This document shows, piece after piece, positions 18,927 to 28,094 of a DNA stretch of 33,442 bases. The notes under the pieces are model-generated. The model saw only the letters and a program-made list of their open reading frames with translations. It did not search any database and had not been told where the DNA came from. Numbering within the stretch: the stretch's first letter is position 1; every line of letters starts with the position of its first letter. Source of the DNA: Bacillota bacterium (GTDB lineage Bacteria; Bacillota; DTU030; DUMP01); contig DUNI01000110.1 in the NCBI GenBank assembly GCA_012839445.1, positions 1 through 33,442 on the forward strand, given 5' to 3'. The position numbers and the translations under genes were made by a program.

Positions 18927-19379
18927 CTAAATATTAGCCAGCAAAGCCAGCACCATACGTGCGCGTACACGATCGGCCACTGCCGGAGGAAGGCTCAAAA
19001 CCTCGTCCGACACTAGCAAATCCAAATGTCGTGATGCATCCTCGCTAAGCAACTCTGCTTGGTATAAGTGGTTCAAAATCTCTACTGCTTCTGCCTCCGA
19101 CACGATACCTGTGACTTGTTCAGCCAACCGATCCAGCAGGTCAGCTTCAGAAAGCCTCTCGATCCGGATAAAACCGCCGGCACCTCGACGGCTGATCACC
19201 CGGTACCCACGTTCCGGCACAAAACGAGTGGATAATACATATGTTACCTGCGACGGAACACAGGAAAAGTGATTCGCCAGTTCACTGCGCCTGATCTCTA
19301 TGAACCTTTCTTCGGCTTCTTCCAACATCACTTTAAGCCATCTTTCCATTTCATCTGCTAAAGACCACATTGTTATCAC
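18927..19379 (-). CDS. ctsR: Transcriptional repressor CtsR
   Basis: ELANHFSCVPSQVTYVLSTRFVPERGYRVISRRGAGGFIRI; first gene of ctsR-mcsA-mcsB-clpC. Confidence 0.96.
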   Translation of the reverse strand: MITMWSLADEMERWLKVMLEEAEERFIEIRRSELANHFSCVPSQVTYVLSTRFVPERGYRVISRRGAGGFIRIERLSEADLLDRLAEQVTGIVSEAEAVEILNHLYQAELLSEDASRHLDLLVSDEVLSLPPAVADRVRARMVLALLANI

Positions 19380-19385
19380 ACCCTG

Positions 19386-19402
19386 TTTGACTATCTTTGA
19401 CC
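19386..19402 (-). promoter_or_regulatory. CtsR operator
   Basis: Minus strand GGTCAAA-GAT-AGTCAAA, exact match to the known consensus (A/G)GTCAAANAN(A/G)GTCAAA. Confidence 0.93.
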
Positions 19403-19414
19403 TTTATTAATTAC

Positions 19415-19443
19415 ATTATACAATAATATGCAATAGTTGTGAA
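19415..19443 (-). promoter_or_regulatory. Sigma-A promoter of the ctsR operon (TTCACA-17-TATAAT)
   Basis: Motif reading; CtsR box lies just downstream of the -10. Confidence 0.75.
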
Positions 19444-19475
19444 GGGGTAATAGCAACTTTTAGCAAAAAAAATCC

Positions 19476-19506
19476 CCTGCCGGCTTATTGTCACCAATCC
19501 GGCAGG
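19476..19506 (-). terminator. Intrinsic terminator downstream of nagB
   Basis: CCTGCCGG/CCGGCAGG stem followed on the minus strand by GGATTTTTTTT. Confidence 0.9.
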
Positions 19507-19523
19507 AGTTATATTCTTTCTTC

Positions 19524-20252
19524 TTACCGTTTCCAGACACAGGCTGCTTCTTCATCTACAATCAGCAACACATTTGGATGGGCTTTAAGCGCTGACGCCG
19601 GTATATCAGTAGTGGGTTCTTCGTTAATAATGCGTTCTACAATCGGTGCTTTGCTCTTGCCACTGGCAATGACAAGAATCTCGCGCGCTGCCAAAACCGT
19701 GCCTATTCCCATGGAGATACCTTCGTTAGGAATACGGAATCCATCTGGGAAATAACCGGCATTGGCTTCCCGCGTGCTGTCCGCCAAACTTACCACATGG
19801 GTACGGCTGTCAAATGGCGTTCCCGGCTCATTAAAAGCAATATGCCCGTTTACCCCAAGTCCTAATATGGCCAGATCCAAGCCACCCTTAGCCGCTATGG
19901 CCGCTTCATAGCGAGCACATTCAGTTACTAGATCCGGCGCATTGCCTTGCAGGTGATCAAATCGATTTGTCAAGCCTACCGGGTCTATAAAATGGCGATG
20001 CAAGAAAAACCCAAAGCTATGTTCATCTTGCGGTGCAACATTGGCATACTCATCAAGGGCAAAGGGCCATAGGCGGCTAAAATCAGCCCTGCCCTCTTGA
20101 TGAGCCTTAACTAACCGTTTGTACATACCTATGGGGGTATTGCCGGTGGGCAAAGCCAGAACCAATTCAGGTTGCTCGACTACTTTTTCTAAAACAAATG
20201 CCGCTGCCCGTTCACTTAGGGCTTCATAATCAGCTACTACTTCCACTTTCAC
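19524..20252 (-). CDS. nagB: Glucosamine-6-phosphate deaminase
   Basis: LALPTGNTPIGMY, LDEYANV, LGLGVNGHIAFNEPGTPFDSRTHVV. Confidence 0.96.
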   Translation of the reverse strand: MKVEVVADYEALSERAAAFVLEKVVEQPELVLALPTGNTPIGMYKRLVKAHQEGRADFSRLWPFALDEYANVAPQDEHSFGFFLHRHFIDPVGLTNRFDHLQGNAPDLVTECARYEAAIAAKGGLDLAILGLGVNGHIAFNEPGTPFDSRTHVVSLADSTREANAGYFPDGFRIPNEGISMGIGTVLAAREILVIASGKSKAPIVERIINEEPTTDIPASALKAHPNVLLIVDEEAACVWKR

Positions 20253-20379
20253 TGAGCAAGACCTCCCTCAAAAACCCACGTTTTGAGAATTTGGTCTTAG
20301 TATAGCACAGCTAAAGAACAATGAACAATCATCAGCCCTAATATTTAGCATCTTGAACCAAACAAGGCCCGCATCTTCC

Positions 20380-20592
20380 CTAGCTAGCATTCTGCGTACG
20401 ACTGACTCGGTTCGGATTAGGTTCAAGGGGTTTGATGTAATAGGCCCGCTGGTAAAAAGTACAGCCACCAACATCATCTGAACACGGAAATTTACGCCCC
20501 ATGCCTTCTAAATCGCGTTCGCAATGATGATCACACAGATCGCAAATTCCCTGTCTAAGACCGCTGGTCTCGATAACGGTGCACTTCACCAT
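20380..20592 (-). CDS. Small Cys-rich protein (70 aa), putative metal-binding
   Basis: MVKCTVIETSGLRQGICDLCDHHCERDLEGMGRKFPCSDDVGGCTFYQRAYYIK; strong SD AAGGAGGT at 7 nt spacing. Confidence 0.7.
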   Translation of the reverse strand: MVKCTVIETSGLRQGICDLCDHHCERDLEGMGRKFPCSDDVGGCTFYQRAYYIKPLEPNPNRVSRTQNAS

Positions 20593-20668
20593 GCAGCACC
20601 TCCTTGTGTTTTACGGAGCAACTGATGCCGTCAGCACCAGCATAGCCGTCAAGCCTATAAACAAAAAA

Positions 20669-20727
20669 CCAACACAGTGCGGCCCGTCCTGCAACAATTG
20701 CTGCAGACACTGGACCAACTGTGTTGG
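20669..20727 (-). terminator. Intrinsic terminator/attenuator ahead of the Cys-rich gene
   Basis: CCAACACAGT/ACTGTGTTGG 10 bp perfect stem followed on the minus strand by TTTTTTG. Confidence 0.7.
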
Positions 20728-20850
20728 CTTAGAACACTCACAACTCTTTGAGGTGACCGGATCATAGGTCCTCACCCCTTAAGCATTTTTCCAACCACAC
20801 GCCTTACCCGTGTAATTAGTATATTCGCTTTGGCGGCCAAATTTCCTGCT

Positions 20851-20892
20851 GGGACAGGAGGTTTTTAGAAGGTAAAATTACCCTCCTGCCCC
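20851..20892 (-). terminator. Strong hairpin directly downstream of guaB (no clear T-run)
   Basis: GGGGCAGGAGG/CCTCCTGTCCC stem with one mismatch, 14 nt after the guaB stop. Confidence 0.5.
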
Positions 20893-20905
20893 TAGACCTG
20901 TTTTG

Positions 20906-22387
<1,482 letters not shown>

Positions 22388-22407
22388 CTATTATCCCCAA
22401 TTTACAC

Positions 22408-22446
22408 AAACAGGCCCGGTAGCAAATGCTACACCAAGGCCTGTTT
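22408..22446 (-). terminator. Hairpin between rex and guaB
   Basis: AAACAGGCC/GGCCTGTTT outer stem plus GTAGCA/TGCTAC inner stem. Confidence 0.55.
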
Positions 22447-22499
22447 TCGTTTAAGAATGGTTCTTTGCTGGCTATGTTTCAATGGCATCAACCTAGCCG

Positions 22500-23156
22500 T
22501 CAATCTCCTTCTTCTTCAAAGCCCAATTCTTGAATCCGAAAGGAAATTACCATAAGCCGATCGGCTAAATGTTCGTTTTCTAGAATCACCTCTGGTGGAA
22601 CTTTAATATCTACCGGGGCAAAGTTCCAAATAGCTTTGATGCCTGCTTGCACCATAGTGTCAGCCACCCCTTGGGCCGCTTCTTTGGGCACAGCAACAAT
22701 TCCGATATCAACATTATTAGTTCTGATAAAAGCTTCCAGCTTATCAATGTCCATAATATCACAATTGCGCAGCCCTAATCCAATAAGTTTAGGATTGATA
22801 TCAAATACTCCACGTAAGACAAAACCGCGCTTGCCAAAATTAGGATAATTGGCCAAAGCTTGGCCTAAGTTACCAGCCCCTACAATAACAAGACTATATT
22901 CCTGCTCCAGTCCGATAATACGGCCGATTTCTCGATATAAATCTTCAACTCGGTAGCCATATCCTTGCTGTCCGAATTCACCAAAATGGTTAAGATCCTG
23001 TCTAAGTTGGGAAGCAGAAATACCCATCATGTCGGCCAGTGTCTGGGACGATACCCGTTCTACCTTGCGCTCTACTAATTCACCCAGATAACGGAAGTAT
23101 TTGGGCAATCGTTTTATTACTACCATAGGAACACGCGCTTCTTTGGTATCCCTCAT
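22500..23156 (-). CDS. rex: Redox-sensing transcriptional repressor Rex
   Basis: Winged helix (SASQLRQDLNHFGEFGQQGYGY) and Rossmann fold (VIVGAGNLGQALANY). Confidence 0.97.
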   Translation of the reverse strand: MRDTKEARVPMVVIKRLPKYFRYLGELVERKVERVSSQTLADMMGISASQLRQDLNHFGEFGQQGYGYRVEDLYREIGRIIGLEQEYSLVIVGAGNLGQALANYPNFGKRGFVLRGVFDINPKLIGLGLRNCDIMDIDKLEAFIRTNNVDIGIVAVPKEAAQGVADTMVQAGIKAIWNFAPVDIKVPPEVILENEHLADRLMVISFRIQELGFEEEGD

Positions 23157-23193
23157 TCCGGTTGGCCCCCTTGATAATCTTTACATGTAATTA

Positions 23194-23221
23194 AGTTTAC
23201 CGCAACTGGTCATATTGTCAA
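23194..23221 (-). promoter_or_regulatory. Candidate sigma-A promoter of rex (TTGACA-16-TAAACT)
   Basis: Motif reading on the minus strand. Confidence 0.5.
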
Positions 23222-23340
23222 GTTTTCCATCAGGACACTATCCTCGGTGCCTGCTTCGCTTCTTGTGTTGGAATTATCTGTTATTATCATACCATTGGCA
23301 ATTGGGTTTGTAAAGCAATTTTTTAACTAACTTTCTTTCC

Positions 23341-24480
23341 TTACAACCATTCTACTTCCACCACTTTGCCTTGTTCTTTTAGTACAGCAACTAATTGCCT
23401 TACAGTTCCTGCTCGTAAATTCAGTCCCTGAGGCAAATCAGGGTTTTGATGAGCAGGATTAATCCGTAAGCCTGTAACAAACTTTATTTTATCTGAATCT
23501 GATAATAGCCGCGCCACTCGACTGGCACCATCGGCTCGGTTGGGAATCTCCCCGTCAGAAAGATATGCCAACGCCCGGTTCAAAGTGAGCATTCCCTCTG
23601 TAACCAAGTCAATACCCTCAATATGAGCACAAGGTGGAATTTCCGGATCATCGTATTCCAATTCCACTGTGAGCTGACGCCCAAGCTCTCGCGCGACAAT
23701 ATTCGCTGTGGTACCGCCACAGACAACCTTCTTGCCCGGATATTCCATAAGCTTGTCTACAGCTAAAGAATCCAGTTCCCTTAAGCGCGGTGGCCCAGTA
23801 AACATGATTAGCTGTCGGGGTAAACGGATCTCTACCGCAACCACTGTTGTGTCATCGCCTGGGCTCATAGTGTAGTAGGCAGAACACAAATCTAAAAACC
23901 GTTGTGCCACTTGGTGGGGGGCATTTTTTTGCCTTAGTATCTCTTTGAAATGCCCCTTCACGCCTTCCTCTCCTAACCCCAGTGGCAATATGCCCCCAAT
24001 CCCGGCATGAAGCACGCCATCGCTGATCAGAAGAAGGAAATCCCCAGCCATAAGCTCCAATTTACCCTCTTTAACATCACGGCCGGCCACAACTTTGTGC
24101 TCCGTGGGAAACGGCACCACCTGGCCACGACGCCATAGGAACACCGGCGGACTATCTAACAACACCACTCGAGCTAAACCATTCGCCTTTACCTGCAATA
24201 CAGCCAGAGTCGAATACGCTATTTGACGTTCACGACAAACAGGTAAGGTTTGAGCAATGGTATTAATAACTTCTTCCAGCGGCACTTTCCGTTCTAACAG
24301 CCCAGCGGCAATTTTTGTAGTCAAGGTGGCAAGAATGTTAGCTTTGACACCACTTCCTAAACCATCAGACAGCACCACAGTGGCCCGTTCAGGCGTTTTT
24401 ATCACTTCTACCTTGTCGCCACAAAGTTCTTCTCCTGCTTTGGCCAAGCTCCCCTGTGCCACTTCAGCTACCAATCGCAT
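23341..24480 (-). CDS. SpoIIE/PP2C-type serine phosphatase with additional C-terminal domain
   Basis: VVLSDGLGSGVKAN, LLLISDGVLHAG, SPGDDTTVVAVEI; overlaps the hydrogenase gene. Confidence 0.9.
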   Translation of the reverse strand: MRLVAEVAQGSLAKAGEELCGDKVEVIKTPERATVVLSDGLGSGVKANILATLTTKIAAGLLERKVPLEEVINTIAQTLPVCRERQIAYSTLAVLQVKANGLARVVLLDSPPVFLWRRGQVVPFPTEHKVVAGRDVKEGKLELMAGDFLLLISDGVLHAGIGGILPLGLGEEGVKGHFKEILRQKNAPHQVAQRFLDLCSAYYTMSPGDDTTVVAVEIRLPRQLIMFTGPPRLRELDSLAVDKLMEYPGKKVVCGGTTANIVARELGRQLTVELEYDDPEIPPCAHIEGIDLVTEGMLTLNRALAYLSDGEIPNRADGASRVARLLSDSDKIKFVTGLRINPAHQNPDLPQGLNLRAGTVRQLVAVLKEQGKVVEVEWL

Positions 24481-26212
24481 TACCCACGTCCTCCTTGCCC
24501 CGAGCTAGCTCAATCAGCTGGTGCAAAGTAGCCTTCGTCTCAGCCGTAGTCTCGCCCATGAGACTTGCTATCTCCTGCGCCGCTTTCATCTGCCTGGTGA
24601 TCACCTGTTCAGCACGTACCAAGGCTTCCTGCTTCATCTGTCGAGCTTCTTCTTTATCTCTTTCCAGGTTTGAAATGTCGTTAATGATACCTACAATCAA
24701 GCTGTAATCTTTTATCGGTAAAATGGTCTGTAAAGTTACGCGTTCACGATCCGGATAAACCACTCGTTTATCCACAATGGTTTCCTGTTCTTCCCAAGCC
24801 ATGGCAAAATTATTTGGATCAAAGAAATTACCCAGTGGTTGGCCTGTCACAGCATCGGCATCCAATGCAAACAGTTCCAAAGCCCGGGGGTTAACTTCTT
24901 GCACAATCAGGTTAGAATCAGTAACAATTACTGCACTGGAAGTGGAATTTACAATGGCAACTGCCAAAGATGAAATCTTCGATTTCATGTAGGGGATACA
25001 CATTTCCTCTTCAGCCCATCCTTGGTAAACAGCATATGCCTTTTCACGGCAAGAATCATAACCACAACCACCGCAGTTAGCCTCATCGGCCGGACGGGTT
25101 TTCCCGGTTCGAGCTAAAATAGCGGCAATGTCTTCAGGTGTGGGTTCTGGCAATTTCTGGCGCCGATCATGAAAGCTTCGTGTTAGCTGCAAACCCCTGA
25201 ACATCTCTTCAGGGAGCTCACATGAAGTTTTACCCTTGTTAGCACGATCAAAATATGCTTCCACCTTTAAACGGTTAGCTGCAGCACTCGTTCCTTGAGG
25301 CATGGCTGGGCCACCCACACAGCCACCGCTACAAACCATAGCTTCAATAAATCGCGGATTAATAGACCCGGCAGCTAGATCGTCGAAAGTGGCCAAACAT
25401 TCGTCTAAACCGTTCACCGCCAGAACACGACTACCCAAGTCTCTGGCAATACCTGCTGCCTGCAAAACTCCGCCTTCCACCGGAAAGGATCGTGCCGACA
25501 AGCTCCCGCCACCATACAACCTATTGTGGTTGCTCACGGTCATAGGTGCTATAGCTGCCTCTTCAAACCATTTTTCAAGTTCCGGAAAGGTGATAACTGC
25601 ATCTACAATGCCGGCAACTTCGCGCCTTCTTACCTCATCGATCTTAGCTATACAAGGCCCTACAAACACCACCTTGGTATCAGATCCATACCTTTTCTTA
25701 AGCATTAGGCCGTGGGTAGCCATGGGAGAAAAGCTGGGAGCCAGGTAAGGAATTAGGGCCGGATAATGTTTCTCAATTAAGTTCACCACTGCCGGACAGC
25801 AGGCTGAAATAAGCGGCTCTTTTCGACCTTCCAGCAACTCTTTGTATTCCCGGGCCACCACCTGGGCTCCTACGGCCGTCTCCTCAACCCAGCTAAATCC
25901 AAGAGCCCGAACCATAGATCCAAACGAATCCACCACCTGGCGCGGAAAAGCGGCAGGAAAGGACGGTGCAACACTCAGAGCTACTTTGCGCCCTTCGGCC
26001 AAAAAGTCCTTGGCACGCAGTAAATCACTATGAATCACTTTTGCCTGTTGGGGGCAAACCAATGTGCAACAACCACAGGCAATGCAACGCTCATCGATAA
26101 TATGTGCTTGGCCCAACCGAAACGAAATAGCCTTTACCGGGCAATGGCGTAGACAGCGGTGACAATCCTGGCAATCTGCCACTCGGGTGGTGATTACACT
26201 CATGGCCGACAT
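24464..26212 (-). CDS. Sensory-type (group C-like) [FeFe]-hydrogenase with 2x[4Fe-4S], H-cluster domain, extra Fe-S domain and PAS-like domain
   Basis: CQDCHRCLRHCP, CIACGCCTLVCP; L1 SACCPAVVNLIEKHYP; L2 VGPCIAKIDEV; L3 EAMVCSGGCVGG; CGGCGYDSCREKA...C; PAS-like SSAVIVTDSNLIVQEVNPRALELF. Confidence 0.92.
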   Translation of the reverse strand: MSAMSVITTRVADCQDCHRCLRHCPVKAISFRLGQAHIIDERCIACGCCTLVCPQQAKVIHSDLLRAKDFLAEGRKVALSVAPSFPAAFPRQVVDSFGSMVRALGFSWVEETAVGAQVVAREYKELLEGRKEPLISACCPAVVNLIEKHYPALIPYLAPSFSPMATHGLMLKKRYGSDTKVVFVGPCIAKIDEVRRREVAGIVDAVITFPELEKWFEEAAIAPMTVSNHNRLYGGGSLSARSFPVEGGVLQAAGIARDLGSRVLAVNGLDECLATFDDLAAGSINPRFIEAMVCSGGCVGGPAMPQGTSAAANRLKVEAYFDRANKGKTSCELPEEMFRGLQLTRSFHDRRQKLPEPTPEDIAAILARTGKTRPADEANCGGCGYDSCREKAYAVYQGWAEEEMCIPYMKSKISSLAVAIVNSTSSAVIVTDSNLIVQEVNPRALELFALDADAVTGQPLGNFFDPNNFAMAWEEQETIVDKRVVYPDRERVTLQTILPIKDYSLIVGIINDISNLERDKEEARQMKQEALVRAEQVITRQMKAAQEIASLMGETTAETKATLHQLIELARGKEDVGNAIGS

Positions 26213-26451
26213 CTCCTTAGAATCTTTTCTTGAAACAACTGAAAGACACCATCGCGCTGCACACCGGTAACCAGCTCATCGCCAATACGTACTACTACCC
26301 CTTTAGTACATTGTTCCTGACAGAAAGATCCTTCCAAGTATACCTGATCTTCTAAACCATAGGTAGCAATGAGATCTTGGAGAATCCTGATGACATCAGC
26401 CGAACCCTTCAAATGACATGCGCTCCCCACACAAACAGCTACCCGCAACAT
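26200..26451 (-). CDS. [2Fe-2S] thioredoxin-like ferredoxin (NuoE/HndA-like)
   Basis: MLRVAVCVGSACHLKGS...GSFCQEQC: Cx4C ... Cx3C ligand pattern; overlaps the hydrogenase start. Confidence 0.88.
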   Translation of the reverse strand: MLRVAVCVGSACHLKGSADVIRILQDLIATYGLEDQVYLEGSFCQEQCTKGVVVRIGDELVTGVQRDGVFQLFQEKILRRCRP

Positions 26452-26468
26452 TAGCACAGCCCCCAAGT

Positions 26469-26486
26469 TTGTCATTTCTATCACAA
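26469..26486. promoter_or_regulatory. Candidate Rex operator (TTGTGA-TAGAAA-TGACAA, minus strand)
   Basis: 18 bp site matching 11 of 12 half-site positions of TTGTGAN6TCACAA; abuts the candidate -10. Confidence 0.5.
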
Positions 26487-26514
26487 TGCTAACACGATTG
26501 CAACACTTTGTAAA
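26486..26514 (-). promoter_or_regulatory. Candidate promoter of the trx-Fd/hydrogenase/phosphatase operon (TTTACA-17-TAGCAT)
   Basis: Motif reading on the minus strand. Confidence 0.4.
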
Positions 26515-26573
26515 GCTCAAGTAGCAGTGAATTGGTAAGCCATTTTACTCTTTAATGGCATTATAAAGAAAAG

Positions 26574-26590
26574 CCGGCTATGATAGCCGG
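26574..26590 (-). terminator. Intrinsic terminator downstream of livF
   Basis: CCGGCTA-tca-TAGCCGG followed by CTTTTCTTT. Confidence 0.85.
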
Positions 26591-26623
26591 TCTTTGTTGT
26601 TACTCTCATGTTCCAATTTGATC

Positions 26624-27337
26624 CTAGCTCTCACCCAAATAGACCTTGCGTACGCGGTCGTCGGCCAGAAGCTCCTGACCGGTTCCGGAAAGAGCCACAC
26701 ACCCCGTTTCCAATACATAGCCGTAGTCAGCTAACTCCAAAGCTGCCTTAGCGTTTTGTTCAATAAGCAAAATTGTCATGCCTTCATTATTTATGCGATG
26801 AATAATGTTAAAAATATCCTGAACTAGTACTGGAGCCAATCCCAAGGACGGTTCATCCATCATCAGCAGCCGGGGTCTGGACATCAAGGCTCGACCCACA
26901 GCCAACATCTGTTGTTCTCCTCCGGATAAGGTGCCTGCCAGCTGATCTCGCCGCTCTTTTAACCGAGGAAACAGTGTGTTTACCCGCTCCATGTCTTCTT
27001 CGATTGCTTTATGATCATGACGAGCATAAGCACCCAAAACTAAGTTCTCGTGTACTGTAAGATCGGGGAAAACCCGCCGTCCCTCCGGAACCATGGTAAT
27101 ACCCTTCTTAATAATAGCGGTAGTTTTCTGCCCTACCAAACTCTCCCCACAAAAACTGATTTCCCCGTTTGAAGGCTTGACCAAGCCGCAGACAGTCCTT
27201 AAAGTAGTACTCTTACCGGCACCGTTGGCTCCAATTAGAGTTACAATCCTCCCTTCCGGCACCGATAAGTTGATCCCTTTCAAGGCGTGAATGCCACCGT
27301 AATGAACATTCAAATCCCTAATTTTAAGCATCGGCAC
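26624..27337 (-). CDS. livF: Branched-chain amino acid ABC transporter ATP-binding protein
   Basis: Walker A GANGAGKST, LSGGEQQMLAVGRALMSRPRLLMMDEPSLGLAP. Confidence 0.95.
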   Translation of the reverse strand: MPMLKIRDLNVHYGGIHALKGINLSVPEGRIVTLIGANGAGKSTTLRTVCGLVKPSNGEISFCGESLVGQKTTAIIKKGITMVPEGRRVFPDLTVHENLVLGAYARHDHKAIEEDMERVNTLFPRLKERRDQLAGTLSGGEQQMLAVGRALMSRPRLLMMDEPSLGLAPVLVQDIFNIIHRINNEGMTILLIEQNAKAALELADYGYVLETGCVALSGTGQELLADDRVRKVYLGES

Positions 27338-28094
27338 TCACCCCCAAATAAGCAGTAATCACCTTGCTATCGCGCTGAATGACAGCCGGCGGGCCCTCGG
27401 CAATGGTTTGGCCATAATCTAACACAATGATACGTTCACAAATGCCCATCACTACCCGCATCTGGTGTTCAATAAGCAAAATAGTAAGCCCAAATTCCCG
27501 ACGAATGCGCTGGATAAAATCCATTAAGTCCACTGTCTCAGCCGGATTCATCCCTGCCGCCGGTTCATCCAAAAGGAGTACCTTGGGCTCGGTAGCCAGC
27601 GCCCGTGCAATCTCCAACCGGCGTTGCTGGCCGTAAGGAAGGGAAGTTGCCTGTTCGTTAGCTACTGCCTCTAACTCCACTGCGGCCAACAGTTCTAGGG
27701 CCCGCTCGTGCATTTTAGCTTCTTGGCCCCAGTAACGGCCCAGGCCAAGGACCGCCTCCAAAGGCGATGCTCCTAAACGTAAATGTTGTGCTACCAGCAC
27801 GTTGTCAAGCACTGTTAGCGACCCAAATAACCTGATGTTTTGAAACGTGCGGGCGATACCCCTTTTAGTAATTACATCCGGTCGAAAACCGGTGATATCC
27901 TCATCGGCTAAATATACCTTGCCAGCTGTAGGCCTATAGACCCCGGTAATTATGTTAAACACTGTAGTCTTGCCGGCCCCGTTGGGACCGATCAACCCCA
28001 CCAGTTCTCCCTTTTCCAGATTCAAGTTAAAACTATTTACTGCCGTTAAACCGCCGAAGCGCATAGTTACCTCTTTAAGATCTAGCAGTGCCAT
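27324..28094 (-). CDS. livG: Branched-chain amino acid ABC transporter ATP-binding protein
   Basis: GPNGAGKTT, LPYGQQRRLEIARALATEPKVLLLDEPAAGMNPAE. Confidence 0.95.
   Translation of the reverse strand: MALLDLKEVTMRFGGLTAVNSFNLNLEKGELVGLIGPNGAGKTTVFNIITGVYRPTAGKVYLADEDITGFRPDVITKRGIARTFQNIRLFGSLTVLDNVLVAQHLRLGASPLEAVLGLGRYWGQEAKMHERALELLAAVELEAVANEQATSLPYGQQRRLEIARALATEPKVLLLDEPAAGMNPAETVDLMDFIQRIRREFGLTILLIEHQMRVVMGICERIIVLDYGQTIAEGPPAVIQRDSKVITAYLGVSADA

Noticed and set aside
20593-20892. T-box, SAM, TPP, FMN or cobalamin riboswitch in the guaB downstream region
   Set aside because: None of the conserved core motifs I know were found; kept only as an unassigned structured region
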